11,621 nt of DNA from Verrucomicrobiota bacterium. Lineage in GTDB: Bacteria; Chlamydiota; Chlamydiia; Chlamydiales; FEN-1388. This document shows, piece after piece, positions 1-6,802 of the stretch. The translations under genes were made by a program, and so were the position numbers. The stretch is taken from assembly GCA_018239705.1 (NCBI GenBank), contig JAFEGS010000008.1, forward strand, positions 1 to 11,621, given 5' to 3'. The notes under the pieces are model-generated. The model saw nothing but the letters and a program-made list of their open reading frames with translations, searched no databases and was not told the DNA's origin. Position 1 is the stretch's first letter; every line of letters starts with the position of its first letter.

Positions 1-1192
1 AAAGGAGATAGCCCTTTTCATTGGAAATGGCCATGAGCAGATCTCCTCGAATGCGAGACTGAAGATTCTCTTGAGACAGGCCCCATTCACCTCCGGCTAA
101 AACAGGCTCTAATACTTCTAAAAATGCATGTAAAGGCTCTTCGATCGAGAGCTCGCAAGTGGCAATACCGAGGTTCGTAGCTAAAGCCAACGCATCTGCC
201 CTACTGCTACCACTCGTAAATCGAGACGGCAGGAGCGCTCCAAGTACATTGTCTTTACCAAGCGCAGCTACTGCAATGCAGGCCACAACAGAAGAATCGA
301 TCCCGCCAGAGAGCCCTAAAACTGCTTTACAAAAGCCCTGTTTTACAAAATAGTCTTTTAAACCCATGCAGAGCGCTAAATAGAGCTCTTGTCCTTGTGC
401 AAACTCAGGAGCTGAAACGGCCGTTTTTACAGCAAAATCGTAGGCAAAATGGGCCTCAGAAAAACTGGGGGCCCTTGCAAGGAGCTCTCCATCACCTGAA
501 GCAATCAGGCTTGATCCATCATATATGAGGCCATCTTGCGCACCTACCTGGTTGACAAGGATCACAGGACACTGAAGGCGCCTTGCAGCCTGAAGAGTTA
601 GCTCCGAGCGCGTCTCAATTTTTCCTTGGCTGTATGGCGAGGCAGAAATATTGATAAGGAGATCGACGTTATCCTTTTCAAAGTGCTGAAGAGGATCGTG
701 TGGGTAACGCTGTGAGCAAAAAGGGTCATAGGTTGGCCAGAGATCCTCACATACAGTAATTCCAAGCTTTGTACCGGCAATTTCCCACGTCTTATACACG
801 TCAGTCGGTTCGAAATAGCGCCACTCATCAAATACATCATAGGTAGGAAGAAGGCTTTTGTCTTGAAACCCAAGTAGCTTTCCATCTACAACAACTGCTG
901 CACTGTTCTTGAGTGGTTTTCCAACAGCGCTCTCTGAGCGCCTCACTGTCCCAACGATGAGAGCTATCCCCTTCGTTTTTGTTATGAGCGAAGAAAGCGC
1001 CTTCTCTACAGCGTCTATAAAGCTCTTTTCCAGCAGTAGGTCATCCGGCATATAGCCACAGATGGCCATCTCGGGGCAGACGACAAGGTCACAGCCCTTT
1101 CGTTTGGCCTCATCGATGCACGCTTCGATTTTCGCACAATTTGCCTCCATCGCCCCAATCGTCGGATTGAGCTGCGCTATATACACTCGCAT
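1..1192 (-). CDS. nadE: Glutamine-dependent NAD+ synthetase, partial (3' end outside window)
   Basis: The enzyme makes NAD+ from deamido-NAD+, ATP and glutamine-derived ammonia in the cytoplasm. I translated 397 uninterrupted codons from the ATG at 1192-1190. Residues 1 to about 255 form a nitrilase-type glutaminase domain with the triad Glu41 (VVCPEMAICGY), Lys112 (DKSLLPTYDVFDE) and Cys148 (GITVCEDLW). The synthetase domain then begins, with the ATP-binding PP-loop LGLSGGIDSS at residues 292-301 and the later motif SRIRGDLLMAISN. The reading frame leaves the window just before the expected (T)TGNKSE motif, so roughly the last 130-150 residues of a family of about 540 are missing. The ATG starts directly at the conserved MRVYIAQLNPTIG beta strand; an AGG about 6 bases upstream is a weak ribosome binding site. 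The gene is divergent from htpG. Family and function are clear; only the C-terminus is unseen. Confidence 0.95.
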   Translation of the reverse strand, partial: MRVYIAQLNPTIGAMEANCAKIEACIDEAKRKGCDLVVCPEMAICGYMPDDLLLEKSFIDAVEKALSSLITKTKGIALIVGTVRRSESAVGKPLKNSAAVVVDGKLLGFQDKSLLPTYDVFDEWRYFEPTDVYKTWEIAGTKLGITVCEDLWPTYDPFCSQRYPHDPLQHFEKDNVDLLINISASPYSQGKIETRSELTLQAARRLQCPVILVNQVGAQDGLIYDGSSLIASGDGELLARAPSFSEAHFAYDFAVKTAVSAPEFAQGQELYLALCMGLKDYFVKQGFCKAVLGLSGGIDSSVVACIAVAALGKDNVLGALLPSRFTSGSSRADALALATNLGIATCELSIEEPLHAFLEVLEPVLAGGEWGLSQENLQSRIRGDLLMAISNEKGYLL

Positions 1193-1265
1193 TTCATACC
1201 TATACAAAAAATCACTTATACATAATAATTACTGTGCTTTAATTTAACAATGGAGTTTTGTTTGT
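1193..1265. promoter_or_regulatory. Divergent intergenic region nadE/htpG
   Basis: This 73-bp AT-rich gap must hold both 5' regions. On the plus strand GGAG at 1252-1255 lies 10 bases before the htpG ATG and is a credible Shine-Dalgarno site. CATAATAAT at 1221-1229 could supply a -10 hexamer for htpG, and the complementary strand reads TATGTATAA, which could do so for nadE. I see no convincing -35 for either gene and no CIRCE-type inverted repeat, so heat-shock control through HrcA is not supported. The promoter assignment is inference. Confidence 0.3.
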
Positions 1266-3089
1266 ATGAAAAAAGGTCAGCTACAGATACACAGTCAAAA
1301 CATTTTACCGATCATCAAAAAATGGCTCTATTCAGAAAAAGACATCTTCCTCAGAGAGCTTGTGTCCAATGCGTGTGATGCCCTTTTAAAACGCTCTATT
1401 CTTCAAGAGAATGAAATCGATCCGGCCCGCATTGACATTACCACTGATAAAACAGGCCGCACACTGACCATTTCCGATACAGGAATTGGGATGCTAGGCG
1501 AAGAGACTGAAAAATATCTTGCCCAGATTGCCTTCTCAGGCGCCGAAGAGTTCATAAAGGCCTACCAGACAAATGATGCCTTTATTGGCCACTTTGGCCT
1601 TGGATTCTACTCTGCCTACATGGTAGCAGATAGTGTACAGGTACGCACGCTGTCGTACAACCGAGAAGCGACTGCTGTTCTGTGGAGCTGTGACGGCTCA
1701 TCTGAGTATGAGTTGCAAGAGGATGCACGCTCTGCCGTTGGTACAGACATTATCCTGCACATCAACCAGGAAAATGAAGAATTTCTCGAAGAGCCAAGAC
1801 TGCTTGAGCTCCTCAAGCGCTTTTGCCTATTCTTACCCTATCCAATCTACCTCAATGGCACGCTCATAAACAGTAAAGAGCCTCTCTGGCTCAAAACCCC
1901 ATCGAGCTGCTCTAAACAGGAATATATCGATTTTTATAAGCTGCTCTATCCGTTTGAAGAAGAACCCCTTTTTTGGGTCCATCTCAACGTCGATTATCCC
2001 TTCCATGTAAAGGGCATCTTGTACTTCCCTCGAATGAAAAAAGAGATCGACCTGCAAAAGAACCACGTCAAGCTCTTTTCAAACCGCGTATTTGTTTCAG
2101 AAGACTGCAAAGATATCTTGCCTGACTACCTCACTATCCTCAAAGGCACGATAGATAGCCCAGACATCCCTCTCAATGTCTCAAGAAGCTACCTCCAGGT
2201 AGACAAGACAGTAAAGGGACTCAGCCACCACATCTCCAAGAAGGTAGTAGACACGCTCTTTACTCTCTACAAAACAGATCGCGACCGCTTTTACGAAGTG
2301 TGGGCCGATTGTGAGTTGATCATTAAACTTGGTCTTCTAAACGATGACAAATTTGCCAAGACTGCTAAAGAGTTTCTGGTCTGGAAAACAACAAAAGGTG
2401 CATGGACCCAAACAAGCGAGTACATTGAAAATAATAAAAGTAAAGCAAGCGATTCGATCTTCTATGTCAATGAAGAGCAGGCTGCGAGCCCACTTTTAGA
2501 CCTGTATGAGAAACAGGGAATTGACGTGCTTATCGCCAAAGCGCCTCTTGACTCTGCTGTGATGTCTCTTTTAGAAAAAGAGCTTTCACCTGTGCAGTTC
2601 AAGCGCATCGATGGCCATACCACAGAAAGCATCATCGACTCGTCAAAAGAGAAGACCTTGCTCGACGCAGATGGAAGAACAGAGAGCGCCAAAATCGCCG
2701 ATTTTGTTAGAAGCAGTATTGCTCCAGGAATTGATGTAGAGGCAAAGAGCTTAGCTGCAAGCTCAATCACCGGGTTTATATCGATGAAAGAAGAAGAGCG
2801 CCGGCTCAGAGACTACCTTGCGCGCATTTCGGCAGAAAGTCCCAAAGAGAGCTTTGCCAAGGCTACCTTTGTGGTGAATACCAATAGCCCTGTTATCACC
2901 TCTCTTTACCAGATGAAGGATCATCAACCGGAACTTGCAAAGATGATGGCCCAGCAGATTGTTGATCTTGCCCTACTGAGCCAAAAAGAGATGGATACGT
3001 CGCAGCTAAAAGAGTTCGTAGCAAGAAGTAATAGCCTCTTAGAAAAGGTAGCTCAAACCCTCCCAACGGAAACAAAAGTACACTCTTGA
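1266..3089 (+). CDS. htpG: Hsp90-family chaperone HtpG
   Basis: This is a cytoplasmic ATP-dependent dimeric chaperone of 607 residues, close to the roughly 620 of E. coli HtpG. The N-terminal GHKL ATPase domain starts almost at residue 1 and shows LRELVSNACDAL with catalytic Glu31 and Mg-binding Asn35, the nucleotide motif DTGIGM with Asp71, and the lid/glycine motif IGHFGLGFYSAYMVAD near residues 101-116. The middle domain carries KLFSNRVFVSED and the diagnostic IDSPDIPLNVSRSYLQ, whose Arg307 corresponds to the gamma-phosphate-sensing arginine. The C-terminal third is more divergent, as usual for the dimerisation region. The N-domain to M-domain linker is short, as in bacterial rather than eukaryotic Hsp90. 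The ATG at 1266 has GGAG 10 bases upstream. The phosphatase gene follows on the same strand after 41 bp. I know of no HtpG in Chlamydiaceae, so this suggests an environmental lineage. Confidence 0.96.
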   Translation: MKKGQLQIHSQNILPIIKKWLYSEKDIFLRELVSNACDALLKRSILQENEIDPARIDITTDKTGRTLTISDTGIGMLGEETEKYLAQIAFSGAEEFIKAYQTNDAFIGHFGLGFYSAYMVADSVQVRTLSYNREATAVLWSCDGSSEYELQEDARSAVGTDIILHINQENEEFLEEPRLLELLKRFCLFLPYPIYLNGTLINSKEPLWLKTPSSCSKQEYIDFYKLLYPFEEEPLFWVHLNVDYPFHVKGILYFPRMKKEIDLQKNHVKLFSNRVFVSEDCKDILPDYLTILKGTIDSPDIPLNVSRSYLQVDKTVKGLSHHISKKVVDTLFTLYKTDRDRFYEVWADCELIIKLGLLNDDKFAKTAKEFLVWKTTKGAWTQTSEYIENNKSKASDSIFYVNEEQAASPLLDLYEKQGIDVLIAKAPLDSAVMSLLEKELSPVQFKRIDGHTTESIIDSSKEKTLLDADGRTESAKIADFVRSSIAPGIDVEAKSLAASSITGFISMKEEERRLRDYLARISAESPKESFAKATFVVNTNSPVITSLYQMKDHQPELAKMMAQQIVDLALLSQKEMDTSQLKEFVARSNSLLEKVAQTLPTETKVHS

Positions 3090-3102
3090 CAAATAAAAAT
3101 AT

Positions 3103-3132
3103 ATATTGTACCTCAGGCCTGAGGTACAATAT
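3103..3132. repeat. Perfect 30-bp palindrome over the phosphatase gene's SD and start
   Basis: The left arm ATATTGTACCTCAGG is followed directly by its exact reverse complement, centred between 3117 and 3118. The right arm contains GAGG (3121-3124), the best Shine-Dalgarno for the downstream ATG at 3131, and its last two bases are the A and T of that ATG. In RNA it would fold as a 13-bp stem with a GGCC loop and hide both signals. In DNA it has the shape of a dimeric repressor operator. No T-run follows on the plus strand, so it is not a normal plus-strand terminator. On the minus strand a T-rich stretch follows, so a weak terminator there is possible. The palindrome is seen directly; its role is inference. 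Confidence 0.85.
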
Positions 3133-4324
3133 GATCATAAAGTTTCTTCTCTCCTTTCTTCTCTGCTGCTCGTGTCTTTTAGGCGAAGACCTGCTGCCTG
3201 TCTATCTGACATGGCAGACAGACCCTACGACGACGATGACTATTCAATGGCTTTCAAAGCCTGAAGCGAAGGAAGCTGCTCTCGAATATCTGAAAGCAGA
3301 TGAAACCGTGTGGCACAAAGCCACAGGGGAGTGTCAAGCGCTGCCACATAAAGCCCCATACAATATCAATAGAGTGTTCCTTCAAAATCTACAGCCCAAT
3401 GCACAGTATCGTTTTAAAATAAAAGACAGCGAAGCCACCCATCTCTTTCGCACAGCTCCAAAAGAGCTCACGGAGCCTTTTAGCTTTGCTGTAGGCGGCG
3501 ATGTCTTTCCTGACGATCTCCAGCCATTTCAAGAGATGACGAAACAGGCAAGCCTGCACAATCCTCGATTTGTTCTCTTGGGTGGGGATCTTGCCTATAC
3601 AGCATCAGTAAAGAGATTTAGGCAAGAGGACTTTGACCGCTGGTTTACCTTCCTCTCTGTTCTCTCAAAAGATCTGAAAGACCAAAGTGGGTGTCTGATC
3701 CCCCTTCTCGTCACGATAGGAAACCACGATGTCGTTGGCTCTTACGGCCAGACGCCGGAAAGTGCGCCATTTTTCTATAGCCTCTTTGCAATGCCGGGAA
3801 TACAGGGCTATAATGTGCTGCGATTTGACAACTATTTGAGCCTCGTACTCCTCGACTCAGGCCATACGCACCCAATTGCAGGGGCGCAGACCGAATGGCT
3901 TAATCGGGAACTGCAAAAACAGGGAAATGTGCTCCACCGCTTTGCTGCCTACCACGTCGCCGCATTCCCCTCAGTGCGCTACTACCGCCAGGCCATTCCT
4001 ACAACAATTCGTAGAAACTGGGTTCCGCTATTTGAAAAATATGGCGTGCAGGCGGTCTTTGAAAATCACGATCACGCCTACAAGCGCACCTTTCCTCTCA
4101 TTAGTGAAAGCCACGTGCCGCGTGGCGGGGTTGTATACTTTGGCGATGGCTCATGGGGCGTAAAACCGCGAATCCCAAAAAAGGCATCGCGCACAACCTA
4201 TCTCGCAACAGCCCAATCGGTGAGACAGTTTCTCAACGTTACTGTAAGCAAGACCAAACGGCAGTTTAAAGCGATAACAGAAAAGGGCGTAGTCATCGAC
4301 GAGTATGAACAAGTCGTTGATTAA
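3131..4324 (+). CDS. Exported purple-acid-phosphatase-like metallophosphoesterase
   Basis: This is probably a secreted or periplasmic phosphomonoesterase with a binuclear metal centre; the substrate is unknown. Counting from the ATG at 3131 it has 397 residues. A hydrophobic signal peptide (residues 2-18, cysteine-rich LLCCSCLLG) is followed by a fibronectin-III-like PAP N-terminal domain (about 22-108) opening with LTWQTDPTTTMTIQW. The calcineurin-like catalytic domain then shows all seven expected metal ligands: Asp124 (VGGDVF), Asp153 and Tyr156 (GGDLAY), Asn198 (GNHD), His275 (YHVAAFP), His313 and His315 (NHDHAYKRT). Two motif positions are unusual: the glycine after the first Asp (GDxG) is Phe, and the glycine of GHxH is Asn. 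I chose ATG 3131 because it has GAGG 6 bases upstream and gives a normal signal peptide. A TTG at 3086 overlaps the htpG stop but would put a 15-residue extension ahead of the signal. The stop codon abuts that of yajC. Confidence 0.88.
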   Translation: MIIKFLLSFLLCCSCLLGEDLLPVYLTWQTDPTTTMTIQWLSKPEAKEAALEYLKADETVWHKATGECQALPHKAPYNINRVFLQNLQPNAQYRFKIKDSEATHLFRTAPKELTEPFSFAVGGDVFPDDLQPFQEMTKQASLHNPRFVLLGGDLAYTASVKRFRQEDFDRWFTFLSVLSKDLKDQSGCLIPLLVTIGNHDVVGSYGQTPESAPFFYSLFAMPGIQGYNVLRFDNYLSLVLLDSGHTHPIAGAQTEWLNRELQKQGNVLHRFAAYHVAAFPSVRYYRQAIPTTIRRNWVPLFEKYGVQAVFENHDHAYKRTFPLISESHVPRGGVVYFGDGSWGVKPRIPKKASRTTYLATAQSVRQFLNVTVSKTKRQFKAITEKGVVIDEYEQVVD

Positions 4325-4690
4325 TTACTCCTTTTTGCCTGCTTCTTCGTCGCTATAGACCTGTGAAATAGCTGCTTTGAGAAATTCTACCTCAGCGCCA
4401 TCTACCATGCGAACGATGACAGTCTCATCCTTGATCTTGCTGACAGTACCCAAAATCCCCATTGCAAGTACGCGGTCGCCCTTTTTCATGGCGCTTCGCT
4501 GTGCATCGAGCATTTTGCGTTTTTTCTGCTCAGGCCTCCAAAGGATAAAATAAAAGAAGAAGATGGCAATCGCAACCATGACAAGCGTTTGGGTAAAACC
4601 TTGGTCAACAGGCACACTAGCAGGCTCATCAGCCGACAGGCCAGCCAGAAACAGGCAAGAGGCAAATAAAGAAATAAATAATGTTTTCAT
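4325..4690 (-). CDS. yajC: Preprotein translocase accessory subunit YajC
   Basis: This is a small inner-membrane subunit that associates with SecDF and SecYEG in protein export. Of its 121 residues, 1-20 look like a cleavable signal-like segment (MKTLFISLFASCLFLAGLSA). A transmembrane helix spans about residues 33-51, ending in FYFILWRPEQKKRK. The hallmark soluble YajC domain follows, with MKKGDRVLAMGILGTVSKI and a final charged tail. The family commonly has one helix and about 110 residues; the extra N-terminal hydrophobic segment resembles variants outside Proteobacteria. GGAG lies 8 bases before the ATG. It lies 40 bp downstream of rlmD with no visible terminator, so co-transcription is likely. 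No secD or secF is visible in the window. The hctA-rlmD-yajC order matches what I recall of Chlamydia. Confidence 0.93.
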   Translation of the reverse strand: MKTLFISLFASCLFLAGLSADEPASVPVDQGFTQTLVMVAIAIFFFYFILWRPEQKKRKMLDAQRSAMKKGDRVLAMGILGTVSKIKDETVIVRMVDGAEVEFLKAAISQVYSDEEAGKKE

Positions 4691-4730
4691 AAAATAATCT
4701 CCAATTTGGGCATAAGTATAGACCCAGAGG

Positions 4731-6152
4731 CTATTTTCTTAATACGGCTATGTTTTCTACATGGATAGTCTGCGGAAACTGGTCTACCGGCTGCACAGCC
4801 TCCAAGCGGTATCCAAAAGCAATAAATTCCTTGATATCTTTTGCTTGCGTAGCCGGATTACAAGAGACATAGAGAATCGTCGCTGGTCCTAAAGCCGCGA
4901 TCTCCTGAATAGTCTTGCTTCCAAGACCACTTCTAGGGGGGTCGACAATCACCACATCTGCCGAAGGAAATTTTCCCTTTTGCGCGAGCATTTGGGCCAC
5001 ATCGCCTTTACAAACTTCAACATTGGTAAGGCCCAACCGATCCACGTTGCAGGTAGCATCATAGGAGCTATCTGCGCAGATTTCGCAAGAAAGAACCTGC
5101 TTGACTCTGCTTGCAGCGCACATCCCAAACACGCCAATTCCTGCATAGAGGTCGTAGAGCACCTGCTCTTTAGAAAGCCCTGCCATTGAGAGCGCTTTGG
5201 AATAGAGCACACTTGCCTGAAGAGAATTTGGCTGGAAAAAACTGCTTGGACTTACCTGAAATTCAAGCGCTTGTCCCTCCACTGTAACCCTTTCTCGAAA
5301 GACTTCAGGGCCGTGAAGACGCATCTCATAAAACTGTGTAGGCTTGCCCTTTGCGATCTGCTGTACTTTGAGCACAATCGTCAAAAAAGCCCCCTCTGCC
5401 GGTGTAGCACAGGCTTTCATAGCTTGTACAAATGTATCGAGATCGTGCCTCTTCATTGCATAGTCGGGGTTCCCCGACACGGTCAGCATAACGACTCGAT
5501 CGCCTGTGGTCGCTGCATCTCTTAATGTAAGCAATCTGAGTGTGCCCTGATTCTTGCCGCAGTAGTAGGCAGCAAGCTGTGTAGAGTCCCACCAGCTCCG
5601 ACAGGCTGCAAGCGTATTTGCCATCCAAGGGTGCACGAGATGGCACTCTTCGACGTCAAACACTCTGCCTCTTGCATCACGCATAAAAAGGCCCAAAAAT
5701 TTCTGACCCGATTTTGCTTGCGAGAAGGTAAATTCCATCTTATTGCGATATTGCCAAGGGCTATTAGCTGCGATAATAGGCAAAAATGAGGCGCCATCTG
5801 TGATATGCTGCTCATCGAAAAGAGAGCGTACCTTCTTCTCCTTAAAGGCAAGCTGGCTTTCGTATGGCATATGCTGGAAAAGACATCCCCCACATGAGCC
5901 AAAATGCTTGCACTTCGGTGCAATTCGGAGAGAGGAGCTGGTCAGAAGAGAGGTAGTTTTTGCTAGAAAGCTAGCACCAGACTTTGACTTACATCGATAG
6001 AGAGTAGCCTCTACAGTCTCACCTGGCAGTGTATAGGGCACTAAGACGATCTTTTGTTTTTCTCCACCCTGGCCATCTGGGCGCAAGACGTGCGACTGGC
6101 CATACCCTTCCGGGGATAGCTCTGTGATTGAAAGTGTTGTGTTATTGTCCAT
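4731..6152 (-). CDS. rlmD: 23S rRNA (uracil-C5)-methyltransferase, RlmD/RumA type
   Basis: This SAM-dependent enzyme makes 5-methyluridine in 23S rRNA, at U1939 in E. coli. The 473 residues comprise a TRAM-like RNA-binding N-terminus (about 5-60) and iron-sulphur cysteines Cys81, Cys87 and Cys90 (CKHFGSCGGC) with Cys170 (EECHLVHP) as the likely fourth. The SAM-binding fold carries FFQPN (307-309 QPN), DLYAGIGVFG and VIVDPPRSGLG. The catalytic nucleophile is Cys431 (YVSCNPAT), with probable general base Glu466 near the end (HVENIAVL). The cysteine spacing equals that of E. coli RumA. RlmC or a dual-specificity RlmCD cannot be excluded by eye. I use ATG 6152; a longer reading from a TTG at 6215 would add 21 residues but runs through the hctA terminator hairpin, so it is unlikely. 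No clear Shine-Dalgarno precedes 6152. Older chlamydial annotation calls this gene ygcA. Confidence 0.92.
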   Translation of the reverse strand: MDNNTTLSITELSPEGYGQSHVLRPDGQGGEKQKIVLVPYTLPGETVEATLYRCKSKSGASFLAKTTSLLTSSSLRIAPKCKHFGSCGGCLFQHMPYESQLAFKEKKVRSLFDEQHITDGASFLPIIAANSPWQYRNKMEFTFSQAKSGQKFLGLFMRDARGRVFDVEECHLVHPWMANTLAACRSWWDSTQLAAYYCGKNQGTLRLLTLRDAATTGDRVVMLTVSGNPDYAMKRHDLDTFVQAMKACATPAEGAFLTIVLKVQQIAKGKPTQFYEMRLHGPEVFRERVTVEGQALEFQVSPSSFFQPNSLQASVLYSKALSMAGLSKEQVLYDLYAGIGVFGMCAASRVKQVLSCEICADSSYDATCNVDRLGLTNVEVCKGDVAQMLAQKGKFPSADVVIVDPPRSGLGSKTIQEIAALGPATILYVSCNPATQAKDIKEFIAFGYRLEAVQPVDQFPQTIHVENIAVLRK

Positions 6153-6178
6153 GGGGATAAATGGTATAGAAGCGGGCG

Positions 6179-6206
6179 AAAAACAAAAAGGGGAAAAAAT
6201 TCCCCT
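6179..6206 (-). terminator. Intrinsic terminator after hctA
   Basis: Read on the minus strand, AGGGGAA, a four-T loop and TTCCCCT form a perfect 7-bp hairpin (6189-6206), followed by the T-rich tract TTTTGTTTTT. It lies 31 bp past the hctA stop and just upstream of the rlmD start, so hctA probably forms its own transcript and rlmD-yajC relies on readthrough or a separate start. The hairpin is symmetric, but the plus-strand side lacks a strong T-run. Confidence 0.75.
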
Positions 6207-6237
6207 CTTTGTCAAAGTAGCTTAAGTTTCCAAGAAA

Positions 6238-6597
6238 TTATGCTTTCTTGACTGGAATCTTAGCTGTTGGTCTCTTCATCATTGCATGAGAAGGCTTCTT
6301 ATGCGATGCATGGTGTGTAGTCTTGCTCTTTGCATGTGCTTTATGATGCGATTGAGTCTTTGACTTAGAAGCTGACTTAGAAGTCGACTTCTTTGCATGA
6401 CTTGTGCGCTTCATTCCGCCAGATTTTTCTGCATGGATAGACTCTTTGCGGTAGTTTTTCGCAATTTTTTCTAAGCGAATTGTACCAGTTCTCACTCTTT
6501 GAGAAGCAGCCTTGTTTCCGCCAGCAGCTTTTTCTAGATCTACAGAGATCCCTGCGAGCAGTTCACGCATGTGTTTTACAGTTTCATTAAGTCCCAT
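6238..6597 (-). CDS. hctA: Histone H1-like developmental protein HctA (Hc1)
   Basis: This DNA-binding protein condenses the chromosome when chlamydial reticulate bodies become elementary bodies. It has 119 residues, close to the roughly 125 of C. trachomatis Hc1. Residues 1-58 match the conserved Hc1 N-terminal domain, with segments such as GNKAASQRVRTGTIRLEKIA and NYRKESIHAEKSGGMK. Residues 60-119 form a low-complexity basic tail of Lys, Ser, Thr and unusually eight His (positions 67, 84, 85, 88, 95, 96, 99, 104), in place of the Lys/Ala/Pro-rich tail of Chlamydia. AGGAGG lies 9 bases upstream of the ATG, one of the strongest ribosome binding sites in the window. The gene has its own terminator. 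In C. trachomatis the sRNA IhtA represses hctA translation; I cannot tell whether a counterpart acts here. A 12-bp tandem repeat (6361-6384) lies inside the tail. This gene is the main phylum marker in the window. Confidence 0.95.
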   Translation of the reverse strand: MGLNETVKHMRELLAGISVDLEKAAGGNKAASQRVRTGTIRLEKIAKNYRKESIHAEKSGGMKRTSHAKKSTSKSASKSKTQSHHKAHAKSKTTHHASHKKPSHAMMKRPTAKIPVKKA

Positions 6598-6639
6598 AGC
6601 GATTTTCCTCCTTGTATAACGTTATGGTTAATCTGTTTA

Positions 6640-6667
6640 CTTATCCAAAGTGCACGTTATTGTGCAA
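6640..6667 (-). promoter_or_regulatory. Candidate hctA promoter
   Basis: On the minus strand TTGCAC (6667-6662) and GATAAG (6645-6640) are separated by 16 bp, placing a likely transcription start about 35 bases before the hctA ATG. The hexamers match the sigma-70 consensus at only 3/6 and 4/6 positions, which would suit a tightly controlled late gene, but the match is weak. Short repeats nearby (ATAACGTTAT at 6616-6625, GTGCAC at 6650-6655) could be operator parts. This is inference only. Confidence 0.3.
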
Positions 6668-6676
6668 TAGATTTGT

Positions 6677-6706
6677 AATTTTTTTGCATTTTTTTGCATT
6701 TTTGGG
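6677..6706. repeat. Helically phased T-tracts (probable curved DNA)
   Basis: The 10-base unit TTTTTGCATT occurs exactly twice in tandem (6681-6690, 6691-6700), preceded by ATTTGTAATT and followed by a decayed copy TTTGGGCATG. T-runs therefore recur every 10 bp, close to one DNA turn, the classic arrangement for intrinsic bending. They lie directly upstream of the candidate hctA -35 (A-tracts on the hctA coding strand), where they could act as an UP element or a nucleoid-protein binding site. Confidence 0.6.
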
Positions 6707-6725
6707 CATGATTCGAGACCATACC

Positions 6726-6755
6726 TTGGTAAGTTCAAGCTTAGAGGACTATAGC
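6726..6755 (+). promoter_or_regulatory. Candidate promoter of the TPR-exbB-exbD operon
   Basis: TTGGTA (6726-6731) and TATAGC (6750-6755) are separated by 18 bp, each matching the sigma-70 consensus at 4/6 positions. A transcript would begin near 6762, about 50 bases before the preferred TTG start of the TPR gene. No better plus-strand pair was found in the gap, so this is the best but unproven promoter for the five-gene operon. Confidence 0.35.
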
Positions 6756-6802
6756 AATAAGTAGTATCTCTTAAAGTCCTTGAGCCTTCCCTTAAGTCAT
6801 TT

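Noticed and set aside
598..885. 95-codon minus-strand reading frame within nadE
   Set aside because: It lies in another frame of the clearly conserved nitrilase domain of nadE and encodes no recognisable protein.
1193..1265. CIRCE or other heat-shock operator upstream of htpG
   Set aside because: No TTAGCACTC/GAGTGCTAA-like inverted repeat is present in the gap.
3086..3091. Perfect -35 hexamer TTGACA before the phosphatase gene
   Set aside because: At 15-19 bp downstream there is no acceptable -10 (it falls on GC-rich palindrome sequence); TATATT is only 10 bp away.
3086..3130. TTG start for the phosphatase overlapping the htpG stop (TTGA)
   Set aside because: It would put 15 unrelated residues before a normal signal peptide and has no Shine-Dalgarno; ATG 3131 has GAGG at the right spacing.
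5522..5923. 133-codon minus-strand reading frame within rlmD
   Set aside because: Out-of-frame shadow of rlmD; the rlmD frame carries all catalytic and iron-sulphur motifs.
6153..6215. N-terminal extension of rlmD from a TTG at 6215
   Set aside because: The 21 extra codons run through the hctA terminator hairpin, and the family's TRAM domain begins right after ATG 6152.
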